From Ktedonosporobacter rubrisoli (lineage in GTDB: Bacteria > Chloroflexota > Ktedonobacteria > Ktedonobacterales > Ktedonobacteraceae): a stretch of 64,000 nt of DNA. The stretch is from NCBI RefSeq assembly GCF_004208415.1, contig NZ_CP035758.1, positions 6,324,001 to 6,388,000 on the forward strand. The letters are read 5' to 3'. Under the pieces are notes generated by a model, which made no database searches, was not told the origin of the DNA, and saw only the letters and a program-made list of their open reading frames with translations. The translations under genes were made by a program, and so were the position numbers. Of the stretch, positions 56,164 through 64,000 are shown piece after piece. The first letter of the stretch is position 1. The number at the start of each line of letters is the position of its first letter.

Positions 56164-57301
56164 AATAGCCTTCGCGCAAGCGCTGCGTGAGCATAGTCAT
56201 AAAGCGCAAATTATGAATAGTGGCAAGGCGGAAAAAGAGGCTATCATTGACCTTGAAAAGATGGCGCAGATAAGCGCGCGTATAGCGTGTACAGCTCAGG
56301 CAATCGCAAAGGTTAGAGATCGGCGCGCTATCCTTAATATACTTGTCATCGTTGATATAGACATAGCTGAACCATTTGCCCTTGCCCTCGATCTCGCTGG
56401 CCTGGCGATTAAAAACGTAGAGCCGAGCATGGCGCGCGTCTCGCGTGGGCATGGCGCTATCGAACATGCCATAGCCCAGCCGCGTACACTCAACAACGTT
56501 GTCGGGGTGCCCGACGCCAAGGGCGTGCATGGGAAATTGTGCGGGGATCAGCTCACGCGTATAGCCGATAATATCCGTGAGCAGCTTGCCTTGCGCATCA
56601 AGAGGCCAGCCACCATAGCCATAGCCATCAAAGCCGATCTCCAATAAAGCCTCGGCACAGCGTTTGCGCAGCTCGTGGGAGCCGCCGCCCTGGATCACAC
56701 CAAAGAGGTGCGGACGCTTCTCAGGCGCCAGGCGCTTCTGTTCAACCAGGCGCACAAACTCGCTCTTGCAGCGCTTGGCCCAGGCAATCGTGCGCAAGAC
56801 TGCCTCCTCCTGCGTCGCAAAGGGCGCGTCAACGTGCGTGCAGTAGTCAAGGCACATCACCACATCAGTATCATAGCTCATTTGCAGCTGCACGGCCTTC
56901 TCGGGCGTGAGATGGAATTTGCGCTCGGCGCCTTCTGGCTTAAAACTAATACCATCGGCATCTAGCGAGCCAAAGCGGGCATTCTGCTGAATCAGCGAGT
57001 AGGCCTGAAAGCCGCCCGAATCCGTCACGATTGGATGTGGCCAGGAGCTCATAGTGTGCAGGCCGCCCAGAGCTTGAACCGTTGAGGAGCCGGGATGCTG
57101 CATGAGATGGAACGTATTCATTACCACGGCCTGTACGGCGTGCCGCTCAAGGTCGCTACTATCGATTGAGCGCACCACCCCTAGAGTAGCATCGGGCATA
57201 TAGACTGGCAACTGCAACTGCCCATGTGGGAGTTGCAAGCTACCATACTGCTGTTGCGTTGCTGTAGCTTCGTGCGGCGTTTTAGAGAGAGCCTGGTCCA
57301 T
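56150..57301 (-). CDS. divergent tRNA-guanine transglycosylase family protein
   Basis: A 383-residue TIM-barrel protein of the Tgt family, which exchanges a guanine in RNA for a 7-deazaguanine. The general base D94 (VTDSGGFQ), D152 (base recognition), the nucleophile D281 (MFDSAMPTRDAR) and the zinc ligands C332, C334, C337 and H363 are all kept. The base-pocket loop, LAVGE in bacterial Tgt, reads GWPLD here (231-235), so the base it accepts may differ from preQ1. The gene overlaps the rRNA methyltransferase downstream. No queC/D/E/F genes lie in the window. A canonical Tgt may exist elsewhere; the possibilities include queuine salvage or a new substrate RNA. Confidence 0.85.
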   Translation of the reverse strand: MDQALSKTPHEATATQQQYGSLQLPHGQLQLPVYMPDATLGVVRSIDSSDLERHAVQAVVMNTFHLMQHPGSSTVQALGGLHTMSSWPHPIVTDSGGFQAYSLIQQNARFGSLDADGISFKPEGAERKFHLTPEKAVQLQMSYDTDVVMCLDYCTHVDAPFATQEEAVLRTIAWAKRCKSEFVRLVEQKRLAPEKRPHLFGVIQGGGSHELRKRCAEALLEIGFDGYGYGGWPLDAQGKLLTDIIGYTRELIPAQFPMHALGVGHPDNVVECTRLGYGMFDSAMPTRDARHARLYVFNRQASEIEGKGKWFSYVYINDDKYIKDSAPISNLCDCLSCTRYTRAYLRHLFKVNDSLFFRLATIHNLRFMTMLTQRLREGYYARG

Positions 57302-57712
57302 AGATCATCCTTCGCCGGTTCGCCACCGGTTTTCCCCTTATTTAGAACATATATATCCGCGTCGCGCTCGCCCGCACCCGGATGCATGGTCGAGTAATCT
57401 TCGCAGCCTTGGACATTCTGCCTGGCTTTGCCACTCGGCAAGATCGGAGCTCGGGCGCATTTTGCCATTATACATCAGATCGCAGATTGTGCCTATTTCC
57501 TCCTTACGGCAGCCGGACTTTCCCCTTCTCCTCGCGCCGTCAGCGACGGACAAGCAGAGCTGGCAAGCCCTATCACTGCCACGAACAAACATTTTGTCAA
57601 GGTCTATTACTATGTTATAATCTCAAAAATATCTAACTTCTCAACAAGAGATATTTGCCATCTTTCGTTTTTCAGCTTCATAAGCTCTATTATTCCAAAT
57701 CGGAGTATTTAC
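57302..57712 (+). promoter_or_regulatory. divergent region with the TMEM175-like gene promoter
   Basis: About 410 bases between the Tgt-like gene and the channel gene. TTGTCA (57594-57599) and TATAAT (57616-57621), 16 bases apart, form a strong plus-strand promoter with a predicted start near 57628. No gene is seen in the stretch; the long frame that runs into the channel gene is not likely to be used before ATG 57713. Confidence 0.65.
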
Positions 57713-58366
57713 ATGCAAGTAGAAAAATCTTCTGTGACGAGTCCCGAGAAGCCACACGACTCCTCTAAAGAGCGTCTCATCATGCTTAGCGATGGCGTCT
57801 TTGCCATTGCCATCACCCTGCTGGTTATCGACATTCACCTGCCTGAAAAGCTTAGTGCCGGCGCAGTGCAAGATGCTTTTATCAAGCTTTTCCCCCAGTT
57901 CCTCGGCTATGTCATTAGCTTTGTCATTATCGCCACTTACTGGGTAATCCACCGGCGTCTCATGGACCGCGTAAAGATCGCTGATCGCAATATTACATTC
58001 CTTAACCTGACTTTGCTCTTTTTTATCGCCCTGCTGCCCGTCTCGACCAAATTTATCGGGCCTTATTATGGCATCCCCATTATCACAGCTTTCTATGCGC
58101 TCAATCTGGCGGCCTGTGGCTTTGTCTCCGTAGCCACCTCGCTCTATCTCAAGCAACGCCGAGAGATTGCCGTAGACGATCTGAATATAGCCGACGTTGA
58201 TCGCGGCCTGCGCAGCGCGCTGCTGGCCTCAGTGGTCTTTGTGCTCTCGCTGCTGCTTATGCTGCTGCCCAACGGCGCGCGGTGGGTGCTTCCCTCCTGG
58301 TGTATATTATTCTTTACGGACCCTATTGCTCGCCTGGTTCAGCGTTTGCAGTCACGCAAGGCCTGA
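57713..58366 (+). CDS. TMEM175 (DUF1211) family membrane protein
   Basis: A 217-residue six-helix membrane protein. ERLIMLSDGVFAIAITLLVIDIHLP is the signature of helix 1 in bacterial TMEM175 proteins (R-xxx-FSD; here LSD). Bacterial members are potassium-permeable channels with weak selectivity. GGAG lies eight bases before ATG 57713. The other helices contain YWVIHRRLMDRV and LALPVSTKF-like segments. Alone in its transcription unit; a role in membrane potential or osmotic balance is possible. Confidence 0.85.
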   Translation: MQVEKSSVTSPEKPHDSSKERLIMLSDGVFAIAITLLVIDIHLPEKLSAGAVQDAFIKLFPQFLGYVISFVIIATYWVIHRRLMDRVKIADRNITFLNLTLLFFIALLPVSTKFIGPYYGIPIITAFYALNLAACGFVSVATSLYLKQRREIAVDDLNIADVDRGLRSALLASVVFVLSLLLMLLPNGARWVLPSWCILFFTDPIARLVQRLQSRKA

Positions 58367-58474
58367 TCTTCCTTGCCAACACTTTAGCTATCTTTGCACA
58401 ATAGGATGCTACACTATCATCATCAGGTTTGCATAATGTAAGCTCCCATAGTTTTTGCTAAAGGATGTGCAGCG

Positions 58475-59350
58475 ATGTTAGAAACTTTCGTTCCTATGCG
58501 GCTCACGACCAGCGGAGCCACGATTCATCTTGTCAAAGCTGGAACCGGCTATCCGCTGCTGATGCTGCATGGCTATCCTCAGACGCACGTAATGTGGCAT
58601 AAGATCGCGCCACGCCTGGCCGAAGAGTTTACGGTGATCCTGGCCGATCTGCGCGGCTATGGCGACAGTTCCAAACCAGAGGATGGACTCGATCACTATA
58701 ACTATTCCAAGCGCGCGATGGCTCAGGATATGGTAGAGGTGATGAGCCAGCTAGGCTACAAGGAATTCTTTGTTGTGGGCCACGACCGGGGCGCACGCGT
58801 GGCCCATCGCATGACCCTTGACCATGCCCAACGCGTCAAGAAACTTGCCGTGCTAGATATTGCGCCAACTTACAAAATGTTGATGAGTGCCGATAAAGAA
58901 TTCGCCACAGTCTACTATCACTGGTTCTTTCTCATTCAGCCCGCCGACCATCCCGAGCGCCTGATTGGAGCTCAGCCTGAATATTATTTGCGCAGCCGCC
59001 TTGAGCGCTGGGGCGCCAATAGCATGGAGGTCTTCACGCCCGAAGCCATGGCCGAATATGTGCGCTGCTTTAGCGATCCGACCTGCATTCATGCTACCTG
59101 CGAAGATTATCGCGCGGCGGCTGGCATCGATTTGCTTCACGACGAGGCCGATATGCCGCATAAAGTGCAATGCCCGCTGCTGGCTCTGTGGGGTGAGAAA
59201 GGCTTTGTGGGACACAAATACGATGTGCTGGCGACCTGGCGCGAGCGCGCTACAGATGTGCACGGCCACAGCATTTCCAGCGGGCATTTCCTGGCAGAAG
59301 AGGCGCCTGGCGAGACCTATAGCGCCTTGCGCGGCTTCCTGCGCGGTTAG
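58475..59350 (+). CDS. alpha/beta hydrolase, fluoroacetate dehalogenase-like
   Basis: A 291-residue alpha/beta hydrolase. The nucleophile elbow is GHDRGARV with D104 as nucleophile and R105/R108 as carboxylate-binding arginines. YHWFFL supplies the H149/W150 halide site, CEDYRAAA the third halide-site tyrosine, and SGHFL the catalytic histidine. D128 in LAVLDI is the third catalytic acid. All these positions match characterised fluoroacetate dehalogenases, so hydrolysis of a 2-haloacid, possibly fluoroacetate, is a fair prediction. AAAGGA lies before the ATG. No transporter or dehydrogenase for the products is adjacent. Confidence 0.85.
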   Translation: MLETFVPMRLTTSGATIHLVKAGTGYPLLMLHGYPQTHVMWHKIAPRLAEEFTVILADLRGYGDSSKPEDGLDHYNYSKRAMAQDMVEVMSQLGYKEFFVVGHDRGARVAHRMTLDHAQRVKKLAVLDIAPTYKMLMSADKEFATVYYHWFFLIQPADHPERLIGAQPEYYLRSRLERWGANSMEVFTPEAMAEYVRCFSDPTCIHATCEDYRAAAGIDLLHDEADMPHKVQCPLLALWGEKGFVGHKYDVLATWRERATDVHGHSISSGHFLAEEAPGETYSALRGFLRG

Positions 59351-59489
59351 GCAGCCGGCAGCAACAAAGATCCGCACCATAAGTGCATGCTTGCTCTTGA
59401 GCTGCCAGGTGCCAAAGGCAGTGAAGCGAAGCTCATTATGCAAGCGTCCTTCCGCCAGATCTCGGCCTTTTCAGGCTGAGGCATAATTT

Positions 59490-59520
59490 GCCTGGATCGG
59501 CTTTTAAAGCAAATCCAGGC
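59490..59520. terminator. hairpin between convergent genes
   Basis: GCCTGGAT (59490-59497) pairs perfectly with ATCCAGGC (59513-59520). It separates the dehalogenase-like gene from the convergent oxidoreductase gene. Confidence 0.5.
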
Positions 59521-59529
59521 TCCATTTGC

Positions 59530-60501
59530 TCAGGGGATGAGCAAGACTTTACCCACATGTTTGCGCGCTTCGATCAGCTCATGAGCCCGGGCTGCCTGTT
59601 CCAGGGGGAAACGCTGCTCAGTCACGGCCAGCAGGCGCCCGGCCGCAGCCTCGCGCAAAGCGGTCTGCATATCGGCAAGCAATTCCTGCTCTGTCCTGGC
59701 CATCGCCAGCCCCAGGGCGCCTATCGCCGTCACCCCGCGCATAGCTAGCTCTCCCAGCCCTATCGTAGCCTCGACCCCAGAAGAGGAGCCGTACACAGCT
59801 AAGCGACCGTGGCCATCCGCTACCAGCGCAAAAACCTGGCGTCCAAGCGTTCCTCCCACCGCATCTATAGCCACATCAACTCCCTTGCCCTCCGTCGCAT
59901 TCAGTATCTGTTCCACCCAGCCTTCTTGCGAGTAATCAACAATTACATCAGCGCCAAGCCGCGAAACTACTGCAAGTTTTTCGGCTCCGCCGGCGGCCCC
60001 AATGACCATACCCGCGCCCGCAGCTTTCGCCAATTGGATGAGCTGCGAGCCCGTATTGCCAGAGGCAGCAGTAATTAAGACCGTCTCACCCGGCGCAACA
60101 CGCGCTATCTTCAGGAGACTAATAGCCGTCCCTCCAGCCAGCAAGACGCCCAAGGCCTGCTCAACTGCCAGATTTTCGGGGAGCGGAAAAACGTTGCTCG
60201 CCTCGGCAAGCACACGTTCACTATAGCCGCCTCCTGACGCGGTACGCGCCACAACAGGCTTTCCTAATAGGGCGCTATCGCCACCTGCGCCAACCTCGAT
60301 AACCCGACCCCCTACCTCCCAGCCGGGTACAAATGGCAGCGGAAAGGGATACTTTCCCGCTCGTACCGACGTATCTCCGAAAGAGACTCCCGCCGCCTCC
60401 ACGGCAATAACTACCTGTCCCGCACCGGCTTGCGGCTCTGCTTGCTCGACAAGCTGCAACACTTCTGGCAGCCCGAACTGCCGAACCTGGATACTACGCA
60501 T
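59530..60501 (-). CDS. quinone oxidoreductase-like (zeta-crystallin/MDR) enzyme
   Basis: A 323-residue medium-chain dehydrogenase/reductase without the structural or catalytic zinc ligands. It has MRSIQVRQFGLPEVL at the start, PFVPGWEVGGRVIEVG, ITAASGNTGSQLIQLAKAAGAGMVIG (NADPH fold; one mutated G position), GADVIVDYSQ and GVDVAIDAVGG. It probably reduces quinones or enones with NADPH. The start at ATG 60501 has AAAGGAGA upstream; the frame before it is leader. It is divergent from a TetR gene whose operator lies between them, so it is likely to be its target. Confidence 0.85.
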   Translation of the reverse strand: MRSIQVRQFGLPEVLQLVEQAEPQAGAGQVVIAVEAAGVSFGDTSVRAGKYPFPLPFVPGWEVGGRVIEVGAGGDSALLGKPVVARTASGGGYSERVLAEASNVFPLPENLAVEQALGVLLAGGTAISLLKIARVAPGETVLITAASGNTGSQLIQLAKAAGAGMVIGAAGGAEKLAVVSRLGADVIVDYSQEGWVEQILNATEGKGVDVAIDAVGGTLGRQVFALVADGHGRLAVYGSSSGVEATIGLGELAMRGVTAIGALGLAMARTEQELLADMQTALREAAAGRLLAVTEQRFPLEQAARAHELIEARKHVGKVLLIP

Positions 60502-60629
60502 CAATAATCTCCTTTTAGCTTTCTCTGGCGTGCGTGGCCTGGAAATGTCATCTTCCCACGGCTTGAACTTCATGCCACACGCTTCATTCAGCCTTGCTAA
60601 GTTGACAGTTTCGCCCATTTGGGTCATAC

Positions 60630-60723
60630 TGTCTCAAATGAATAAATTTGTCTCTTCCCAAGTGTAGCCAGGGAGGCTCCCAGGAACAAGTAGCAAGTCA
60701 GAAAATCTGTCTCGAACGAGACA
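60630..60723. promoter_or_regulatory. TetR-type operator region
   Basis: TGTCTCGAACGAGACA (60708-60723) has 7-bp perfect arms around an AA centre, 11 bases before the TetR start. Two further TGTCTC half-sites lie at 60630-60635 and 60649-60654, toward the oxidoreductase gene. The shared half-site suggests one regulator acts on both divergent promoters. Confidence 0.7.
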
Positions 60724-60734
60724 AAAGGCAGAAA

Positions 60735-61319
60735 ATGACTCCTCAATCAAACAATTTACGCGTGCGACGAACGCAGAAGCTGTTAAGGGAGGCGCTCATT
60801 GCGCTCATTGAGGAACGTGGTTTCGACACCCTCACTGTCGGCGAGATCGCCCAGAGGGCCATGGTAAGCCGGGCGGCTTTCTATCGCAATTATCAGGACA
60901 AATACGATCTGGTTGAGCGCATCTTCGAGGAAGCCCTTGATACTCTGCTCAATGCCCTTGGCAACTTTGGCCCGGAACGTCCTCCCCAGCAATGGATCAA
61001 TCTCTTTGAGCATGTGGCAGAATATGAGCGCCTCTACCGGGCGCTGCTCGGTCGGCAAGGCAGCCCCTGGTTCGCCACGAAGATGCGTTCGTCTTTAAGT
61101 GAACTGGTCACGAGGCATGCCAGCATCCCGGAGAAACGGCCCATCGTAGAGCGCCGCGTGTTTGTTGATGGCTTTGTACCTATGTTGCTGGCCTCCCTAT
61201 TTGTAGATGCGATCACCTGGTGGCTTGAGCAGGATAGGCCCTATACGCCGCGCGAGATGGCGATCTACTGTTCGCAGCTGGCCGCCTCAATCTATCAGGA
61301 AGCAGGCACGTGGGAGTAG
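60735..61319 (+). CDS. TetR family transcriptional regulator
   Basis: A 194-residue regulator. RTQKLLREALIALIEERGFDTLTVGEIAQRAMVSRAAFYRNYQDKYDLV is a clear TetR N-terminal DNA-binding domain. The C-terminal ligand domain is of the TetR_C_7/AcrR-like kind. I choose ATG 60735 (AAAGGC upstream); the frame before it is the operator region. The operator TGTCTCGAACGAGACA lies just upstream, so it is likely to repress itself and the divergent quinone oxidoreductase. The inducer is unknown. Confidence 0.88.
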   Translation: MTPQSNNLRVRRTQKLLREALIALIEERGFDTLTVGEIAQRAMVSRAAFYRNYQDKYDLVERIFEEALDTLLNALGNFGPERPPQQWINLFEHVAEYERLYRALLGRQGSPWFATKMRSSLSELVTRHASIPEKRPIVERRVFVDGFVPMLLASLFVDAITWWLEQDRPYTPREMAIYCSQLAASIYQEAGTWE

Positions 61320-61500
61320 CTCTTGTGCCTGCCGGGCCCAAGGCGCGTTTTGTGTCCCCTGGAAATAAGGAAATGGGGGCAACGCTGCAATTTTTTAAAG
61401 AAGCGAAAAAGGCAAGGAATTGTCGTTTAGGCAAAGCACAAAAAGATCCAGGAGGTCCCAGCAGTAGACTTCCTGGATCTCATGCAAGCGGGGCACAGGC

Positions 61501-64000
61501 TTAGCGGAACTTTCCAGATAATTGAAGTATCTGGATTACATCCTTGCCATCTGCATTGATCACGATCTGCAAGACAACCAGCGCCTTATCTACAGGATTG
61601 CCCTGATTGTCAAAATGGATCTGGCCGGTAATGCCTTGATAGGCCGGGATAGCTCCCTGTCCCAGCGAGGCCAGGGCGTTGCGTACCGACTCTCCCGTTA
61701 ATGGTCCCTGAACATATTTGCAAGCCTCGGTAAACACGCGCACAGCGTCAAATGACAACAACGAATTAAATGTGGGATCGGGGGCTGGACTGCTCATCGT
61801 TGAGCTTTGATAAGTTGAAGCCCACTCAGAAAAAAACTGTGGCTGCTGGTCAGGCGGAACGCCCTCGAAATTCCACTCGTTATGATCGGCAAACGAGGTA
61901 AAGATCAGCCGCGCCATATCCTGGGGATAATTGCGTACAATAGCAGCATCCGCATCAGCACCATTGCCAATGCCCAGCGTGGAAGCCAGCGTATCGCCGC
62001 CAACAATGCGCAGGCGGGCCAGCACAGTGTTGGCAGGCTGGGCCCGCGCGGCTATTCCCACCGCGTGGGCGAGCCGCAGGGCATCAACATTATAACCGGC
62101 CAGATAGATAGCATCGACGTTATTTTCTATAGCTTCCTGTACCAGGCGGCCATAGCCCTCAACCGTCGTTTTAGTCTCATTAAATGTATCCTGGACAGAT
62201 GCTACCCCCTGGGCTTTGATCGATTTGGTAAAAGCATCGGCCAGCGACTGACTATAGATATCATTGGGATCACGCAAGACAAGAATTTTCTTCGCCTGCA
62301 GGTTTTTCACTACAACCTGTCCCATCATATTACCCTGCTTGTCATCAGGCGGATTGACGCGGAAAAAATACTGACTGCTTCCGCTCAATTTCACGCTTGA
62401 GGCGCTTTGCGAAATCAGAGGAATGTGCACGCCGGCCAGAATATCGATGGCGTTGATTGATTGCGAGCTGTAGGGCCAGCCCATGACGCCAATAATATGG
62501 TCGATATTGCCAGCCCTGGTTACACGATTGGCTACAAACTGCGCAACTTTGGCGACGTTATCGTTACTGGTGCCCGAGCTTGCAATGAGCAAACGCAGCT
62601 TCAATCCGTTGGGCAGAAGGTTGCGCGAATTAATCTCATGTTGGGCCAGATATTCGCTCTGGAACTGGCCGCGATCCGACTCAAGATTAACGGGACTGTT
62701 ATCCAACGCCTGGGCGATTACGATGGTTACATAGGGGGCGTTCTGTTGGAGGATGTGCAGATTCTCGTTATAAATCTGGGACTCGCCATCAGTTGGATCA
62801 GCGCTTACCACACGATTGTATAAATTGACGGCGCTGCTCACATCTCCATGCAGTAAAGCCTGGGCAGCTTCTTTCTTCAGCTCTACGTTCGTACGTCCTG
62901 TGTAAGCGTCGAAGACGATGCGCCCATCGCTGATACCGATGCCGTTCTGTTTGAAGGCCTGTAGCTCTGTCTGCCACTCTTGATTCAATGCCGCCTGGTT
63001 CTGCGCATTCTGCCTGGCAGTTGCTGTGGCCTGCATATCGGCCGGAGTGAGCTTGCTAGTTGACAGCCAGGGCAGGCCGTAGAGGAAAAATAGCGCTAAG
63101 AGGATAAGGAGCGTTCCCAGTCCACCTACAGTAGTCAGGCTGCGCACCATCGAGCGGCGGCTGCGCGCGCGTATCTGTTCCGGGCTGATGGGAGCTGCTT
63201 TTACGGGTATGGGACTGCTGGGAGGGCTGGTCAGGTCAGGGGGCGGATAAGAGGCTATCAAATCCTGAAGAGCGCGCAACATCTCGCTGGCATCGCTATA
63301 GCGCTGGGGCACCGAGAGCCGTAAGGCGCGCGCTAGAATCGTTTCCATCCCGGTGCTGATGACAGGATTGAGGCGGCGCGCCGGTGGATAGAAGAAAGCC
63401 ACGCGTTCGCGCGGGTCAAATCCGGTGACTGCGTGGTGCATCGTACAGGCCAGAGCATAGAGATCTATCGAGGGCTGTATCTCACCATGCACCTGCTCTG
63501 GAGCGACGTAACCAGCCGCAGTCGCTTGCGGGGCCTGGGGTAAAAATAACGGCATATAGATCAGCGAGGCGCTGCTTCTATCCTGACTGATGATAATCGT
63601 ATCAGGGCTGATTGCCCCATGAACAAGGGCCGGCTGCTGATGGGCAAGAATAACTAGCAGTTCACATAACTGCCGGCCATAGATAGCTACTTCCTGTTCG
63701 GGCAAGGCGCCACTCTGCTGGCGCAGCAATACCGATAGGCTCTCACCCTCGGGATACTGAAAGATAATATACTGGGACGTTTCCTCCTGAAACACATCGA
63801 TGATGTGCGGGAAACCCGGATGGGATATTTCCATAAGGCGCGAGGCAAGCGTACGCACAGCCTGGGCCATATCCTGTGGTGGATTACCAGGAAATTCTAC
63901 GCGACGTACCAATACTCGACGCCTGGTCATAGCTTGTGTATCCAAAGCGAGCCAGGCCTGGCCCTGGTCCTGCTGGTTTTTGGGTAAAGTGGCGTGCTCT
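61501..64000 (-). CDS. pseudokinase, membrane helix and LIVBP-type receptor fusion, 5' end outside the window
   Basis: The frame is open to the right edge, so the protein begins beyond base 64000; 833 codons are inside. A protein-kinase-like domain comes first (to about residue 235 of the visible part). The catalytic loop reads VHGAISPDTI instead of HRDLKPEN, no DFG is seen, and the lysine of strand beta-3 seems replaced by arginine (VLVRRVEF), so it is probably a pseudokinase. One membrane helix follows (about 285-308, LGTLLILLALFFLYGLPWL). The extracellular part is a branched-chain amino acid/amide-binding type 1 periplasmic-binding fold (VIAQALDNSPVNLES, IIGVMGWPYSSQSINAIDIL, KKILVLRDPNDIYSQSLADAF, AIYLAGYNVDAL). 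The layout suggests a receptor that senses a small molecule outside and signals inside. Confidence 0.85.
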   Translation of the reverse strand, partial: EHATLPKNQQDQGQAWLALDTQAMTRRRVLVRRVEFPGNPPQDMAQAVRTLASRLMEISHPGFPHIIDVFQEETSQYIIFQYPEGESLSVLLRQQSGALPEQEVAIYGRQLCELLVILAHQQPALVHGAISPDTIIISQDRSSASLIYMPLFLPQAPQATAAGYVAPEQVHGEIQPSIDLYALACTMHHAVTGFDPRERVAFFYPPARRLNPVISTGMETILARALRLSVPQRYSDASEMLRALQDLIASYPPPDLTSPPSSPIPVKAAPISPEQIRARSRRSMVRSLTTVGGLGTLLILLALFFLYGLPWLSTSKLTPADMQATATARQNAQNQAALNQEWQTELQAFKQNGIGISDGRIVFDAYTGRTNVELKKEAAQALLHGDVSSAVNLYNRVVSADPTDGESQIYNENLHILQQNAPYVTIVIAQALDNSPVNLESDRGQFQSEYLAQHEINSRNLLPNGLKLRLLIASSGTSNDNVAKVAQFVANRVTRAGNIDHIIGVMGWPYSSQSINAIDILAGVHIPLISQSASSVKLSGSSQYFFRVNPPDDKQGNMMGQVVVKNLQAKKILVLRDPNDIYSQSLADAFTKSIKAQGVASVQDTFNETKTTVEGYGRLVQEAIENNVDAIYLAGYNVDALRLAHAVGIAARAQPANTVLARLRIVGGDTLASTLGIGNGADADAAIVRNYPQDMARLIFTSFADHNEWNFEGVPPDQQPQFFSEWASTYQSSTMSSPAPDPTFNSLLSFDAVRVFTEACKYVQGPLTGESVRNALASLGQGAIPAYQGITGQIHFDNQGNPVDKALVVLQIVINADGKDVIQILQLSGKFR

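Overview
The window reads as chromosomal DNA of a Ktedonobacteria-like member of the Chloroflexota. This is an inference from gene content: three PadR-type regulators, tandem sulfotransferases with C-terminal membrane anchors, a kinase-like domain fused to a branched-chain amino acid binding receptor, a stand-alone AICAR transformylase behind a ZTP riboswitch, and many one-gene transcription units. I saw no rRNA, tRNA, CRISPR array or intact insertion sequence.

Layout. 0.4-11.2 kb: PLP decarboxylase, two tandem methyltransferases, a lipoprotein, an AraC regulator, an MFS exporter with a divergent (frameshifted) padR, a frameshifted S41 peptidase and a secreted seven-repeat beta-propeller lectin. 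11.4-16.6 kb: a large primase-polymerase/helicase of the kind carried by mobile replicons, then about 1.6 kb without convincing genes that holds a strong small-RNA candidate (consensus promoter, two stem-loops, textbook terminator). 16.6-27.3 kb: membrane protein, signal peptidase I, SMP-30 protein, GT39-like membrane protein, UvrA, a heptad-repeat coiled-coil protein, a frameshifted XRE regulator, and AICAR transformylase under a ZTP riboswitch. 27.9-44.4 kb: a two-TM/TPR protein facing a TRPM-like SLOG (LSDAT) protein, an MprF-like protein, aldehyde dehydrogenase, GT2 glycosyltransferase, GlsB-type protein, an HxlR/NTF2 pair, YceI behind a structured leader, and twin sulfotransferases. 44.7-55.2 kb: PadR regulators, an FTR1 iron permease, tandem cyclophilins, a MarR regulator divergent from a rubredoxin/MBL protein, DUF2000 and GyrI-like proteins. 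55.3-64 kb: a divergent tRNA-guanine transglycosylase overlapping a 16S rRNA G1405 methyltransferase (ArmA/Rmt type), a TMEM175-like channel, a fluoroacetate-dehalogenase-like hydrolase, a quinone oxidoreductase divergent from its likely TetR regulator, and a pseudokinase-TM-LIVBP receptor cut by the right edge.

Common themes are regulator/effector divergent pairs with visible palindromic operators (padR/MFS, marR/MBL, tetR/oxidoreductase, hxlR/NTF2) and sensing of small molecules. Four genes are interrupted by single-base shifts, each restored by adding one base to a short homopolymer run. That pattern suggests sequencing or assembly indels at least as much as real decay. The most unusual items are the Tgt-like/Rmt operon, the small RNA beside the primase, the pseudokinase receptor, and the structured leader before yceI.
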